Shown here one piece after another: positions 31,078-31,102 of a stretch of DNA of 31,102 nucleotides. The notes under the pieces were generated by a model. It was not told the DNA's origin, did no database searches, and saw only the letters and a list, made by a program, of their open reading frames with translations. Each line of letters starts with the position of its first letter. Within the stretch, counting starts at the first letter, position 1. The stretch spans positions 38,450 to 69,551 of the forward strand of contig CAJTPP010000003.1 of assembly GCA_910578235.1 (NCBI GenBank). The letters are read 5' to 3'. The stretch comes from an uncultured Clostridia bacterium. Lineage in GTDB: Bacteria; Bacillota; Clostridia; UBA1381. The position numbers and the translations under genes were made by a program.

Positions 31078-31102
31078 TAATATATTAATACAAAAATAAC
31101 GG

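Noticed and set aside
1..31102. CRISPR arrays, rRNA and tRNA genes
   Set aside because: No regularly spaced repeats and no tRNA or rRNA signature sequences were seen on reading.

Overview
The window looks like chromosomal DNA of an anaerobic Firmicute of the class Clostridia. The evidence is strong AGGAGG-type ribosome binding sites, TTGACA/TATAAT promoters, GTG and TTG starts, Gram-positive signal peptides and lipoboxes, S-layer homology (SLH) proteins, a copper-amine-oxidase N-domain lipoprotein and clostridial-type large serine recombinase debris. The wealth of SLH proteins and secreted beta-domains would fit a gut polysaccharide degrader such as Monoglobus, but that genus is a guess.

Left part (1-12.1 kb, all on +, ordinary-looking chromosome): the 3' part of pyrG; a heterodimeric ABC exporter whose degenerate and consensus ATP sites can be read from the motifs; a GAP1-N1 'GTPase-associated protein' followed by a small membrane protein; then a tight run of rarA, a GNAT acetyltransferase, a CapD/WbpM-like nucleotide-sugar 4,6-dehydratase and a DUF1294 membrane protein; then an isolated eutS-eutP pair with its own promoter and terminator.

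Middle part (12.1-17.2 kb): a 570-bp AT-rich leader with a textbook promoter and a 5' stem-loop ahead of a secreted SLH-NlpC/P60 cell-wall hydrolase (TTG start); a repeat-bearing spacer with two 46-bp hairpin repeats; a polar amino-acid ABC importer (lipoprotein and permease, no ATPase gene here) with a 14-bp stem-loop between its genes; and a secreted jelly-roll-like protein.

Accessory island (about 17.2-26.3 kb): it is bounded by near-identical inverted sequences. On the left is a decayed mobile module: a serine recombinase with an in-frame TGA and a lost catalytic-region arginine, a small frameshifted ORF upstream of it, and paired palindromes that could be a transfer or recombination site. 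After two small overlapping ORFs comes a LysR regulator divergent from a redox operon: exported flavodoxin, lipoprotein CuAO-N/flavodoxin fusion (interrupted by TAA), exported aldo/keto reductase, hexapeptide acetyltransferase and alpha/beta hydrolase. The unusual theme is that normally cytoplasmic redox enzymes carry Sec signal peptides and a shared beta-domain. Two of the fusions still contain an in-frame Shine-Dalgarno plus ATG exactly at the start of the enzyme domain, so each gene could make an exported and a cytoplasmic form, or is a recent fusion.

Right part (26.3-31.1 kb): an AraC-family regulator with a good promoter, then a 1069-residue SLH protein with a Thr/Pro/Ala-rich linker and a large body of unknown function.
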